Assembly (NCBI RefSeq): GCF_021134715.1 | Contig: NC_060018.1 | Span: 11,487,501-11,551,500, forward strand | DNA: 64,000 bases | Reading direction: 5' to 3' | Source of the DNA: Daphnia pulex | Lineage: Eukaryota; Arthropoda; Branchiopoda; Diplostraca; Daphniidae | The notes under the pieces: model-generated | The model's input: the letters and a program-made list of their open reading frames with translations, nothing else | Told to the model about the DNA's origin: nothing | Database searches by the model: none | Part shown: piece after piece, positions 44,345 through 61,155 of the stretch | Position numbering within the stretch: the stretch's first letter is position 1 | Layout of the letters: each line of letters begins with the position of its first letter | Translations under genes and position numbers: made by a program

Positions 44345-46985
44345 ATGGATTTATTTAGCAACGCATTGCTGGTTAGTATTTTAATTCCTTAAAATTCAAT
44401 AGGGCTAAGCAGTTAATAATCATTCTTTACATGTCCTTTTAAAAATAGACAGTAATCAGCGCGTTATACGCCAACCTGCTCGTCGTCATGGGTTTGGCTT
44501 TCCCCATGACCGAAGTTATTTCCAATCACGTCCCGTCGTTTTCCTATTTGGTATGTAATACGCTAAGCGTCGATCTGCACGCGGATCCCAGTGACGTGTA
44601 TCATCAACACTTTTTCAATTATACGTTCATGTGTTCTTCATCTGCTGTTTCTCCGAACAGGGTTTTTATCTGTACTTGTACTTTGGCTCGATCGCCTACT
44701 TCTTCTTTGTCTTCTTCAATATGTTGAAAAATAGAGCAGCCAAGGGTAATCGCTACTTCGGTGAGCTACATTTGATATTTGAATTCTTTATTGCGTATAA
44801 CAGGCTTTTAGACTTGTCTGTTGTGACAGTGTTTTCAAAACAACGTGCGTATTACGGTGGCGTATCACGGTGGCGATTGTTATGCACGCCGCTCACACCA
44901 CGACTGATATATTCTATTAGCCAGAGCGCACCGCCCCGTTCCGCTTTATAACGTGTAGAAATGTAGAGACGTGATTGCTGTATCTTAGTAAAAATGCGAG
45001 TCGCACTTTCTTTCTGATTGACACATTTTGATATCCGTGATTTCGTTGTAATAGTAGCCTAAGTTAGATGGAATGATTGATGAAATCAAAACCACGTATA
45101 CAAGTATATAATTTCAATAAAACTATTGTGGCTGTTCACAGGATGCGGAAGTATGAGACCGTCCAAAATATTAGAGCTCAAGGTGATGACCGATGACTAT
45201 TCAGAGGATTCTCCACCACGTATCATTGAAAATGTGGGAACCCAACACTACGGAAGTTTCTACCTGCGCATCGGCGCTGTCGGTTTGTTAATATTAATAA
45301 CGCAGCGACAAATATGTTATTCAAGTTTAAATATTTTTTTTACATCACTCAAAGCTTTTGGTGTGGGTTCGATGATATATTCCGGTTTGGAGTTTGCGCA
45401 GTACTTTGAAACGGACCCTACCAGTGAATGCCACAACATTTTAATGGCCGCCACTCCAGCCGTCCGAATGGCTTTTACTTTCATCCAGATGTATTTCATT
45501 TTTCTCAACGCCAAGGTTACATTTTCTTGGACCATTTATTTTATTAAACTGAACGAACTCACATGATTGTTCATACAGATGTCGGTTTATTGTAAACCGA
45601 GAGCCATTGCTTATTTTGGCTTGATGCATATTGTGGCGACTAATCTCTGCGTTTGGCTTAACGTTATCATCGAAGAGACCAAACACGAAATCATTCATCA
45701 CTTTTCTCATCAAGGGACAGAAGATCATCACGGCAATCAAAATTCATCATCAACAACGATTCCAAATTCGGATGTCGTCCCGGAACACGGAAGCGTTGTT
45801 GTTGAATCGAATGCGCTTCTTAGCTCGCTGGTAGACGAGTGCAAGAGATCAGAAATGATGGGCAACGTCGTGCAAGACGCCAGCCAGTTCCTCTTCCCTT
45901 GCGCCATCGAATATTCGCTGATCTGTGCTGCTATTCTTTACGTCATGTGGAAGAACGTCTCGATGAGCGAAGATGATGGCGGAATTTACAGCCGGAGTAA
46001 CTCTGCCGGATCGGCCACCGGACGCCGATCAAGACACCAATACTCGGTAGACTGCGCCAAAGCCAATAAAGGTCTTTTCGCTGGCATCTTCGTTTTGGTT
46101 GGGATCATAATCAGCCTCATCATCTTCTACGCTTTGATTAACAACCACAATTTTAAAGCGCTGGCCATCATGGAAGTTGCCGTGTCTCGGTTGTTGCTTT
46201 TCTGTTGCGCTTTTGTCGCTACAATAGTCGGCATCTATCGGGTATTGAGCAAATACGAGTTTAGTGTTCACATTTCTTTTAAAAAATTATGATTCCCTTG
46301 GCAGATTCGCGAACTCAAATTTGATTCTTCGCGCCACTTCGGATTGGATGGTAATATTAAAATCGTTGATTCAATTATTATAAAATTATTTTTATTAATA
46401 ATTTTAGCCGTCCTCTTGGTGGTGGCTCAAATTGGGGTAATGGCGTACAAGTTTTTCACGATAATCGCTTGCTGTTACTCGGTCAAGACAGAAGGAGAAG
46501 ACAACTCGACCCTGGTTCTACTGAGCGCTCTTGCCGCCATGTTTCAGGTATACAATCATTTTCCATCTTTTCATTCAGTATTTTATATTTTTTGTTTGAA
46601 ATAGGCTGTGGCTCAAACATTGTTCATTCTGGACGCATCGAGACGACACACTTACACAGTCGACCAGCAATCTCGCAAGCCAGGACGTGAAGTCGTTACT
46701 TTCCTCTTGGTATGCCTATCAACTCGTCAAAACTGGACATGGGTTGAATCTACTTTCAATATTTTTTCCTTAAAGGTATGCAATATCGCAATGTGGGCGG
46801 TCAATACACTGGAAAAGTCTAGAGCTGACGTCAATCCGGTGCAACTCGAGTTTTTTGGTCTTTGGCCATGGATTATCATCATGAACGTCACCATGCCATT
46901 GACCATCTTCTATCGCTTCCACTCGACAGTTGTCCTCTGCGAAATCTGGAAGCGATGCTACAAAGTCAAACCCGATTTGATGTAG
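44345..46985 (+). CDS. Otopetrin-type proton channel
   Basis: Ten exons (44345-44371, 44449-44550, 44661-44745, 45142-45282, 45355-45515, 45579-46241, 46305-46350, 46408-46547, 46605-46709, 46776-46985) add up to 1680 nt and close in frame (559 aa). Family landmarks in order: VMGLAFPMTEVIS (helix 1), GFYLYLYFGS, HYGSFYLRIGAV, MIYSGLEFAQYFE, PAVRMAFTFIQMYFIFLNAK, FGLMHIVATNLCVWLNVIIE, VQDASQFLFPCAIEYSLICA, and the C-terminal WIIIMNVTMPLTIFYRFHS. Otopetrins are 12-helix plasma-membrane proton channels used in acid sensing and ion balance. A poorly conserved His/Ser-rich loop lies between the halves, as usual. The true start is probably further upstream, since 44345 leaves almost no cytosolic N-terminus. 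Confidence 0.9.
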
Positions 46986-47540
46986 TACTGACATACCAAA
47001 CCACGCTAATATTGTCTTATGCACTGTCGTTTCATTTTCTGATCCAGCTGATCATCTTCTGATCCATCTTTCATTAAATTTGAATTTTACCGCGTCTTTT
47101 TCTGATTCGCAATTCAACAGTAATCGGTGTGATGCTCCAAAATATTCAAAATTTAGGTGCAGTCCTGAATACTTCCAAGAATTTTCATTTGGCTATTTCT
47201 TACAAAATTGCATTATTATTAATCGCCTCTTTAATTATTCCAAAATCTTATTGCAATTTTCAAACGGATCACTGGCTTCCCCGTTTACGGCTGATGAGTT
47301 TTTTTCCAGTTTGTATTACAATGATTAAAAAAACAATTTCGTTAATTAAAAAAATTGTATAACCTGTAATAGGTAGCATAATTTGTATTTGGTAAAGAAA
47401 AGAGGATTCTCTTTTACACGTATTCTGTGTCCATGAAAATCCCCGAAATCGCAGTCACATTAGACAAATCGTGGAAATATTTTGATTTTTTTAAAGAATG
47501 TGATATCCATATCTTGGTAAGTCGAGTTAAAAATAACGAA
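46986..47540. other. Convergent 3' region
   Basis: Between the otopetrin stop and the stop of the minus-strand fasciclin gene. AT-rich; no gene seen. Confidence 0.4.
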
Positions 47541-48849
47541 CTAAACGGTTGTGGTGGTGTTTGAATTTGTGGGCAACAGAACATGGTCGATGGAGTGAAT
47601 GGCGCCGTTCTCAGCTATCATACCCTCTCGAATGTGGATCCGAGTTCCATTAACTTTGATGCCTGTAATTTTTGGTTTTTTGCAAATCCTTCATTAGACC
47701 GCACTGGAAACTCTTGTCATTCAAGAAAAAAATATACTTACTGGTTCCATTAGCGAGGATTTGGTTGAATCCGCCCATGAGATTGCGCAAATCCGGCGAA
47801 GTCATGAACCCACCAAGGAAGTAGGTTCCGTTGACAATGTGACCCAGCAAGATGGACTTGAGCTCGGCCGGTGATTCCATCAGTTTAGCTAATTTTGTTT
47901 CAGGCAGGGCTTTAAAGGCGTCGTTAGTCGGAGCGAATAAAGTGAACGGCCCACCTTGACATTCAAATGTTTTTAAAAAATAATTGACGATCAAGATCTG
48001 ATAACTGTTAAAACATGTTTATAGTCACACCTGTCTTCAAAGTGTCTTTCAAATTGGCGACCTCTATGGCGCGTGAAAGAGTGGAGAAGCGATCCTTGCG
48101 TCTATTCAACATTTCGAACAGATCCCGTCCCGGAGCGGGCGACGTTGGGAAGCGCATCATTTTGTAGATGATGACTTTTTCAGATTGAACATTGGGTTCC
48201 ATCACAACTATAATGCCGTTGACCGTTCTCACCTTCTCGATAATAATCACATTGATTAAAATAATTTAAAAAAAAATTATTACCGCAAAATTCAAACAAT
48301 TTTACCTTCGGGTAAATATTCAAACGAAGTTTCTCGTTCGATGCGGTCTCGACCATCATTTCGTTGCGGACTTCGGTCGGCAGCAGTTTGCGATGCGGCA
48401 CAACCAGACGACCCAGTACCTTGACCATCATGTCGTGGGTCATGTTCTTCGTCCAGCGGTTCTCTCTGAGGAGACGGAATGCCTCATTGGATGGAGCAAA
48501 GATGGTCATCGCATCTAAAATAATATTCCAAAAATAACATGGTTAATTCACAAACATCCGCTAACAGCAAGCATTGCTTAAATGATTTTTGAAGTCAACT
48601 AACGAGAAGCATTGATGATGTTGGTCATATTGTGATGGATTAGGGACTCGGCTAACTCGGTGAATCCGGAGTTGGTCAGCAGCTCCAACAGTGATGACGT
48701 CATTGTTGTTGTATTACTCTATTCAACAACATTGATAAAATAATTTAGTTTGAAACGTCAATAAATTGTCAGAAATTGGCTGGACTTACAGTTGTTGGCA
48801 TGGCCATACTAAAAGCAACCAAAGCGAAGGAAATGATGAGCAACTTCAT
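47541..48849 (-). CDS. Secreted protein with two fasciclin (FAS1) domains, copy A
   Basis: The ATG at 48849 opens a signal peptide (MKLLIISFALVAFSMAMPTT). Five more exons follow leftwards, separated by short introns. FAS1 domain 1 runs from LLELLTNSGFTELAES through AMTIFAPSNEAF to VRTVNGIIVVMEP. Domain 2 runs from RRKDRFSTLSRAIEVANL through GPFTLFAPTNDAFKALPE and ILLGHIVNGTYF to AIHSIDHVLLP. The stop is at 47541. The H1 (TxFAPxNxAF) and H2 (hxhhDxVLhP) boxes are clear. FAS1 proteins are cell-surface or matrix adhesion proteins; no GPI or membrane anchor is seen, so it is probably secreted. First of three tandem relatives. Confidence 0.88.
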
Positions 48850-50037
48850 GTTGTCGGTTATTCTCAATCTGCGGCGGTGAATGTGAATGATACAGTTCTT
48901 AGCCTGATGGATGTATATATACGAGTTGCTGACGTCACCTTGAAACTGGCCGGAGTTTTCGATTAGTTTATTCATTTCCGGCGCCCTTGAGCTCTTCGGA
49001 CGTTTTAGCTGCACGCTTTACATTATTATGAATATGTCTATACAGCGGATAAATGCTCAATACTCAATACTGTTATTGTTCACTTGGGCTAGTTACACAG
49101 TAGACCAGAAAGTGGAGACGCTTCCTCTGATTCCGGCATTATTGTTACCTATTATGCTGATTACATCACTTTGCATATTGGCTTTGGGAAATACCAGATT
49201 TCAAAATTTATTCAATAGCCAGAGAAATGGGTCACGCAACCGTCAAATCAAAATTCTATGGAGCCGCATGATAGGTGGAGGAAGTTGATTTCGATTTCAC
49301 GTTCGGTCGCTCGTGAAATCCACTTCAATTATTGATAAAAGGCATAACACAAATCATCTAAATAAAATTCACTGTTTAGTTTCGGTCCGTCTAGTTCCGT
49401 TTTCACTTTGTATGGATAATTACCCTGGTTGATTTCCGAGTTGTGACCTAACAAAAGCCTGGAATGAACAGTATAGCGAATAACTTTAACACGATTTAAT
49501 CAAAGAAAATGTTATCAAACACTACGATGATGAAAGCACTAAAGGTACCAAATTAACAGAAAATAGGGGGGCGTCAACGATCCTTTCGTTTGGGGAATGA
49601 GAGCACAACTGACAAAAACAAAAATCAAAAAGGTATTTTGACACCGTCGTCACTGCTAGCAACATATTGCCAAGTATTTAATTTGTTTTTAAAGCGCTTT
49701 TAAGTTCTGTTGCAAAGTACCGGTAGCCGCTTTCACCACGGGGCACTCAAGAATAATTTCACTGATTTTATCGACATTTTCGTTTATTTTATGAACATAG
49801 CAAATAAGCCGTATGTTAACTATTAAGGCATGATGAGACACCATATTGCGTTACGGTAGAGATAACAGAATATTAAAAGACAATCGAAAGAGTGATTTTG
49901 CGATGCGAGAGTAAATATAGTTTATTGCAATGCCAAGGTGGATTTCAAAACAGAAATTAGAAAAACAAAATATCTAAGCAGTTAAATGGTCATACGGAAT
50001 GAGAAAATGTCATAACAATCATTTGCTGGTTGTAGTC
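48850..50037. other. Intergenic between fasciclin genes A and B
   Basis: It holds the copy A promoter, with a TATATATAC-type box at about 48914-48922 on the minus strand roughly 65 bp upstream of the ATG. The remainder is AT-rich without a gene. Confidence 0.4.
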
Positions 50038-51318
50038 TTAGTTGGGCATCAGAACACGGGAAATGGCGTGAATGACGCCGTTCTCGGCCATGATGTTGTC
50101 GGCGCTGGTAACAACTGGCGTCCCATCCACTTTGATGCCTGAAAAATCAAATCAATTCACCGAATTAAAATGCTATTCAAATATTTCAGGATGGAAAAAC
50201 TGTCATTTCATACTCCGCCCGTTGATCATAATCTTGTTTGATCCGCCGTCCAGAGTGGGCAGCACCATATCAGTTCCACTGTCTTTGGAGTCCAGAGCGC
50301 CCAGGAAATAAGTGCCCTTGGTCACGTGACCTGACAAAACGCGTTTCAACTCTGCGGGAGCGGCCATCAATCTGGCCAAGGCCTCGGACGGCAAGGAGCG
50401 GAACGCCTCGTTGGTCGGCGCAAACAGCGTGAACGGACCATCTGCTCATTTCAGTTTCCTGTACGGTTAAACTATATGCGCTAATTAAAATGCCGATTAA
50501 ATTGCGTACCTTTCGTTAGGGTGTCAGTCAGACCCGTATCTTGAATGCATCGAATCAGAGTGGAGAAGCGATCCTTGTTCATTTCCAAAACGGCCATCAT
50601 GTTTTGGCCGCTAGTGAATGAGGAGAGAATGACACTATTAAGGCGGTAGACGATGACGTCGTCTTTGACCACGATAGGCTCCTTCATCATGATGGCACCG
50701 TTAACTGTCATCACCTGGATCGACCCAAAATTAATGTTCAAAATATTGTTGAAGCTCTGCTTTTCAATATGAAAAATGAATAAGAGACCATATTGTAGAT
50801 GTTGAATCGCAGCTTCTCGCCCGAAATGGTGTCAACGACCATCTCGTTGGTGATGTCGGACGGCATAATTCTGCGACTGACGACGAAGCTTCGTCTCAGC
50901 AACTTCATCATTGCCTCGGTACTGTTGGTCATAGGACGGTTTGCCATCATCATTTCACGGAAAGCCTGATTGCTCGGAGCGAAGATCGTTTTGGGTCCTG
51001 TTGGAACACAATTCCTTGTTATTTCACATCAGGATCAAATAAAAATTATGACAAATTAATCTTTTGAATGGCGACTCACCAGCCTTGCTGACACTGTCGG
51101 CCAAATCGAACTTGACCATTTCCTCAACGAGCCTCGTAAAATTGGCTGACATCAAAGTATTTCTCAGATTTGTGCTGGCATCTTGCTGCATAGTTAGGCA
51201 CGAAAATAAATTAATGGGCAGAATTTGGTATAGATTGTGGAATTGTTTTACTTACCGGCTTAGCTGAAACAACCAGCACCAACAGCAGCAAACCGGCTAA
51301 CGCTAGAGACGAATTCAT
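50038..51318 (-). CDS. Secreted protein with two fasciclin (FAS1) domains, copy B
   Basis: The ATG at 51318 starts a signal peptide (MNSSLALAGLLLLVLVVSAK) and is followed by five exons. Domain 1: LRNTLMSANFTRLVEEMVKF, TIFAPSNQAFREMM, then VMTVNGAIMMKEPIVV. Domain 2: NKDRFSTLIRCIQDTGLTDT, GPFTLFAPTNEAFRSLPSEA, VLSGHVTKGTYFLGA, then ENGVIHAISRVLMPN and the stop at 50038. In the last box the usual Asp of IDxVL is Ser (AISRVL). Exon layout matches copy A, so the two arose by tandem duplication. A TATA-like CTTTTATACTTGGACG lies about 45 bp upstream on the coding strand side. Confidence 0.88.
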
Positions 51319-52238
51319 TTTTGCAACTGACTTGCTTGCTGCACAATCTCACCTCCCTTTTATACTTGGACGCGCTTGTACGAGCCTGCGGCAATGAAAG
51401 CGCATCTGCGATTGAAAAACACGCTACATCCAATTTCAATTCAATTTTTCAATTCGATTGTCATATGGAAGCACATCATGATGTCTGTCTATCCTGTTTG
51501 CATGCGCAGTTGTTTGGCCCTACACATCGATTCAGGGCTCAAAATTTGAATCAAAATTTTGATTTCAAATAATAAATGTCATTATTTATTTGTCATAAGA
51601 AGAGCTTCCGGTGCGGCTCTTTTCAAACGAGGAACTGCAACGCAACTCCGTGCATTGTCTGCTCATTTATACAAAAGACGAAATCTATCCATCCGGAATG
51701 ACGTATAAAACGCCAGTATTATTTTGATTACCGGTAACAAATCTGCGCAAAGTATCTTATGAGGATGCGCTAAATCCAATGGGACGCTCGCCACAGATTT
51801 TTAACTCACGCTAAACATCCAATAATACTTTACATGTATATTATAACTAAAAACAACTAGCAGGAGTCCTGGCAGGTGCCGGTGCCTATGCAAACATTGA
51901 AACCAATATCTTTGCGAATGAGATTGGATATAAATAAAGACGAATTGAAACAAGATTTTTCTTTTAAATTTGTTTGCAGCTATCTTGTTGGTCATCGATA
52001 ATCATTCGTATAGCTTGGCGTGTCACCTTTGCTAAATACGGTTCAATTTACCTCTACTAAATTAAGTCAACCTTTTAATGAATTGAATTTGCTGTTATTT
52101 CGTGGATTGCAATAGCTATTGTATTATTATTATTGTTTTACAGAGTTATTCAAAGTTGCACCCATCAGAGTAATTTTGAAATAATAATTTTTCGGTTCGA
52201 TTGTGGGAATAACAAATATTTCAGGCGAGATTCATTTT
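51319..52238. other. Intergenic between fasciclin genes B and C
   Basis: Copy B promoter and AT-rich DNA; no gene seen. Confidence 0.4.
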
Positions 52239-52907
52239 TCAAGCGGAAGGTAGTAAGACCTTGTCGATAAAGTGGATGACACCGTTGGTAGCTGTAGTTG
52301 AGGTCGTATTCATCGGAAGGTAAATTTTGGCTCCGTCGATAGTAATATTATCTGTAAATGCACGAAAAACCACAAAAAACGATAGCCATTAGTAGGAAAA
52401 ACAACTACACGTATGCAAGGAAAGGGTTACCTGGACCCGACACCACAACTTTGCAGACTCCTCCGTCGATATTGGTCAAGTCGCCAGTTTTTAGATCACT
52501 GGCAGCAAAGTTGCCCTTGAAAACGTGACGCAATAGCAATTTCTTCAGGTCGGCAGGGTTAGCGGAGATTTTCGCAACGGCCCCTTCCGGCAGGGATTTG
52601 AAGGCGTCGTTTACTGGAGCGAACAGCGTAAAAGGACCATCTGTAAATATAAGTATAATATATTTAACAAAATAAATGTCTACTGCAACAAAAACAAAAT
52701 ATGAAGGTTATTAAAAATTAAATGGTTAATGTTACCCTTTTGTAGGGTGTCGGCCAAACCAGAAGCTTGAATCGCTTGCACCAGAGTAGATAAGCGATCC
52801 TGACGGGCTCGGAGCAATAGATCCATAACACTGGTTCCGTCCGGAGCTGGAGCGCCCAAACAATTAGATGCCAAAAGGAGACTTAGAAAAGCGACAGGCG
52901 AATACAT
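52239..52907 (-). CDS. Secreted single-domain fasciclin (FAS1) protein, copy C
   Basis: Three exons (52907-52736, 52640-52431, 52351-52239) total 495 nt and close in frame (164 aa). The signal peptide (MYSPVAFLSLLLASNCLGAP) is followed by one FAS1 domain: RQDRLSTLVQAIQASGLADT, GPFTLFAPVNDAFKSLPEGA, LLLRHVFKGNFAASDL, ITIDGAKIYL, GVIHFIDKVLLPSA. It corresponds to the second domain of copies A and B, including the intron positions. It is therefore either the ancestral short form or a copy that lost the first domain. Confidence 0.9.
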
Positions 52908-54022
52908 TTTTTTCAAAAATCTAATTCGTTTTTTTGATGAACTCTTAAGGTTTCTTCTGTAGTGATTGCGACTGAACGAATCAAATCGACTGCTATTCTC
53001 AAATTTTTGATGCGCTTTATATATGGGCACGTCAAGGATAGATACATACACCGACTTGGGTAGTAACAGCTCTCAAGTTGTACCAGTTTCCATTCAAATA
53101 AAAAAGTGAATGGTGTGTACTGGATATAGCTTTTCCGCCCATTTTAGATTCATTCAGTATTCGACTGAACACAATGGTATGTATGCATAACATTCCTTAT
53201 CGTAAAAAAAAATTATTTGTCCTCGTAAAGAAAGCAGTAGGAAATAAGGATGGGCCATCCTGATTTCATTTTTTATATAAGGGTGAGAGTCCTTGTGAGT
53301 AGATGCATATGTACACCAATTGTTCACATAGCAGTAGATGCCACAGGAAAAAAAATGATATCCTGTTTTGTTGCTTTTTGTTTAGGGTAGAAACAAATTC
53401 CAGCGAAAAGAAATTTTGTTGTTAACAATTTGCCACCGAAAATACACCATGTTACAATATTGTTCATGAAATAAATAATATGAGATAAGCAGTTCATTCA
53501 AAAAATACTTCCTCTTGCCTGTTATTACCGCTAAACTGCACTATATCTCCACCCCATCGCCTGTCTCCATTACGTCATTGAAAGACTAATTAAATTAGCC
53601 AGAAACGGCTAGAAATTAGCATTGTGCACCAATAAGCGATAAGCTGTTTTTACTGTAAAAAATTCGATAGACAGTTTTTAACAAAAAAACAATTAGTTCG
53701 TGTTCAATATTGAAAATTAATGGTGTTAAAAGGAATATCCTTTGAAAACTTCTACTTCAATTGGAAGCTTATATTATTAATTTTTATTATCTTAATTTAG
53801 CAGTAAAAAAACCTAACGGATAATTTTTCAAAAAAATGTACTCGATTATTAACAACTATATCGATTTATTGCGAGTTTGCATATATGAACTCAGTTTGGC
53901 GGCAACTCTGGAGTGGTGGTCTCTGTTAAGCCTCACCTTGTATTGTACGTCGATGTTGTAACAACTTAACTATTTTCCATTAAGTTTTGATCGTTTATAA
54001 ACGGTTTGATAGAATTTAAGTC
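52908..54022. other. Divergent promoter region
   Basis: Between fasciclin gene C (-) and the zinc-finger gene (+). AT-rich; no gene seen. Confidence 0.4.
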
Positions 54023-55766
54023 ATGACTAATAAAAAGAATTTAAAAGGGACTAAAGTTAAAAATGGAGAAGAACTGAATCTCAGCAATGAATCTGAAGAA
54101 CAGACCGCGAGCATCTCCCTTAAAATTGAGGACGGTGATTGTGAGAGAGTTTACATCATCATGACAGATGAGAACACTGAAGAAGTCGAACAAGTTTATC
54201 AAAGTGGAGAAGAAGAAGAAGTCCTTGTTAACAAGAGTGAGGCCAGTAATTCTGAAGAGGTAGAAAATGAACAAAATGAAGAAGAAGAGGTGAAAGATAG
54301 GCCAGTCAAACGGAGGAGAGGCCGCCCCAGGTCTACCAAGGATCCTAAAGCAAGAGAATTTTGCTGTGAGCATTGTGGCAAGACTTTCAAGCAGCTCAAT
54401 GTCTTCCGTGTTCATACAAGAATTCACACAGGAGAGCGGCCCTATCAGTGTGAGCTCTGTGGCATGAGCTTTAACCAGATCGGTACTCTAAAGGATCATC
54501 AGAAGATTCACACTGGAGAAAAACCGGTAACCAATCTCTTAATTTTTAAATTCATGTTATTTTAATTCTGTAGTTGGAAAAACAAAAAAGTAGAGTAAGC
54601 ATAATTGGTTTTGTAATTAATCCATAAATTTACTATCAATTTCAGCATCCCTGCCCTCACTGCCCATCAAGGTTCACCAATAAGACCAGACTGACACGTC
54701 ACATCCGAACTCACACAGGAGAAAGACCTTACAAGTGTGACTTTTGTCAGATGGACTTTGCTACACAGAGTGTACTGGTCAAGCATCGTCGTGTACACAC
54801 AGGAGAAAAACCATTCAGTTGTGATGAATGCGGCATGTCCTTTACACAGCGATCCACACTCGTCAATCACAAGAAGGTGCACACTGGGAAGCGAAGGCGT
54901 TATCCTCAGAGACTCCTCTACTTTCTCTGTAAGCCCTGCTCACGCTACTACCCAACAGTGGAGAAGCTGCACTCCCATGTCTGCCTTCCAACTGGGCAGA
55001 CACCAGAAGGCCAACATGGATGTGATTCTTGTCCAAAGAAATTTTCTAGTTCCAAAGCTGTCAAGAAACATCAGGCTGAATCGCATGGGCCTGATGCTGA
55101 CACTGAACAAGTTTGCGTAGTCTGCAAGGAAGTCTGCGCTACTCTCGACGAGTTGGTCGAACACGTTCAGACCCATGGCAAGCCGAAGGCACCTGAATCT
55201 GCCCAACAAGAACCTAATGTCGTCACCACTTTCGAGTGTTCGGATTGCGGAAAGTGCTGCAACACAAAAGCCCAGCTACTCATCCATCAACGGATTCACA
55301 CTGGAGAGCGGCCGTTTATCTGCCCGCACTGCTCCAAGTCTTTCCGTTACAGACAAAATCTTAAAGAACATCTCAATAGTCATCAAGGTACAACAGACGT
55401 CTTTTGATTGTGTTTGATTGAAATTTTAACTTCATTTTAATATTTTGATTCTAGGCAGTAGACCCTACGCCTGCGATCAATGTGATAAACGTTTTGCTTT
55501 TTCGGCTAATTTGTCGACTCATAAACTGACTCATGGAGAATCCAAAGGTCGTTGCCGTTTCTGCAACAAGAGGTAATCAAATTGTGGAAGATCTTGTTTG
55601 ACTCTAGTCGATTATTCGTTCAACTAAATTTGATGCATGTCCTAGTTTCCGGAGCACTGTACGCTTGCAAGCCCATGAAGCTGAACATCTTGCCGAGGCC
55701 GATGAAACTACTGCTATTCCGACTGAAGAAGTGGAAAGCTACCTGGTGATTTCTATGGAAAACTAA
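54023..55766 (+). CDS. C2H2 zinc-finger protein with about 12 fingers
   Basis: Four exons (54023-54526, 54646-55387, 55455-55572, 55646-55766) total 1485 nt and close in frame (494 aa). The first 110 residues are acidic ([20 protein letters not shown]), followed by a basic [13 protein letters not shown] stretch with an AT-hook-like RGRP. Fingers 1-5 are classical with TGE(K/R)P linkers. The middle fingers ([19 protein letters not shown] and three others) are looser, fingers 9-11 classical, and the last (CRFCN ... LQAHEAEH) spans an exon border. It is probably a DNA-binding transcription regulator; no KRAB, BTB or ZAD domain is seen. A possible AATAAA follows at about 55786, before an A-rich run. 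Confidence 0.92.
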
Positions 55767-56332
55767 AGTATCTGACGCTTGAAAAATAAATGGATATACT
55801 TGTAAAAAAAAAAAAAAAAAATCACAAAACAAACAAACAAATTGCGACAATTTAAATTTATTATTTTTTCTTTGCTCTTTCCTCCACACGAATCAACAAA
55901 ACAACGCAGGGTGGCAAGTGTAAGAAAATGAGTGAATTCATTATTGCTTCAACCATTACGCAGGCATGTGTGTTTGTGTGTGTGTGTTGCAATAAGGTAG
56001 GAGTCAGCGTGGGAGATAAAAATTCATGCTTGGATGGCGGTTAATCAACATGAGGGTGTGGGGGAAGGAGAACATTATCACGTCTAGCAATTGGCAAGGG
56101 TGTCGACTACGATATTGAAAGACTCATTTAATGGGACAGTCGTTGACATATTGCACTTACATGGGCAAGGGTGATGGTTTTGTTGTGTTCATCAGGTTTT
56201 GTTTTTGTTATCGTCCATAGTTTAGATAATAAGGCACTCAGAAGACCAGCTTGTGATTTGATGACTAAAGGAGTGATAGGCGGTTGTGGAATGAGATGTG
56301 GCAGTCAAAGGAACTACACGTCCACTTGGCGC
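55767..56332. other. Convergent 3' region
   Basis: It holds an 18-base A run at about 55805 and a (TG)n tract at about 55970-55990. No gene seen. Confidence 0.5.
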
Positions 56333-60092
<3,760 letters not shown>

Positions 60093-61155
60093 TTTCTAAA
60101 AACAATACATATAATACCTGTTGAATACAAAAGGGGTTGTTGAGATTTGAGAACTTTTCATTGTTATAGAAAACGTCTTTCAATTATGTTTTTTTTTATG
60201 AAGTAAGAAAAATCCGAATTTACAGTACTGTCACAGAGATAAAAACAAATGAGACAAACCCTGTTGTGTATGGAGAGATCACAGCTTCAAATGATTAACG
60301 CTGCGGGAGGTCACATCAACGGATCCAAAGATGCAAACAAACTTCCCCTCTACTTCATTTTTACTTTGGAAAAACCAAGTTTTACCACTTCCACGGAATT
60401 ACGACCTATAAGAAAACGGTGATAAGTGTCGTGAAGTGATAATTCAGCGACGATACGGGCGGATGTTTGTTCGCATTCCTAACAGTTGACTAACGAACCA
60501 AGATGTAGAAAAAAATATAAAAAAACAAAACAAGATAAACACAAGTTCCAGGAAAAAGGAAACCCCAAAGCCACCTCAAACGAAGATACCCTCCTATTGT
60601 TGTTGCTTTCGTAATTGTAATCTGGGCAACAAGAGAAGCCTTTTCTCTTGTTGCGGCCATCCATTCAAAAACTCATTCCAGTCCATTTGGGTGGGATATT
60701 TTGCGATCCAAAGTAAGTTTCAAACTAACCTACATTTATTAGCTGTTCGTCTTTACTTGGTCTTGTCAAGAAATTCAATAAATCAAATAGATTTGTAGTT
60801 AATGCCTAATTAGCGGCTCTTGGCACGTTATGGTTTCTAGAAGGATCCGGAAGGATCCAAGCGTAAGCTTATTTCGGCTTATTCTCAGTAACGTTCTAAC
60901 GTTATACTTGTGCAACAACATGGACTCATAATTACTCAATATCTCAATATTTATTCCATTTTCGTATATCACCTTTTCCATAAAACCTATGAATAATATT
61001 TTGGAAATCACCTTTATCATTAAAATATTCGGAAGTGGTTTTGATATTGTTATATTGTCATATTTTTCTTCAAATTTTTGCTAGCCCTTCTCTCGTTCTT
61101 GATTAATTTCATGCGTTTTGCTTCTAAGGGAAGGCTTTTCCTGTTTAAATAAAAC
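60093..61155. other. Divergent promoter region
   Basis: Between the PI3-kinase (-) and Lifeguard (+) genes. It presumably holds the 5' exon of the kinase. No protein-like ORF is seen. Confidence 0.4.
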
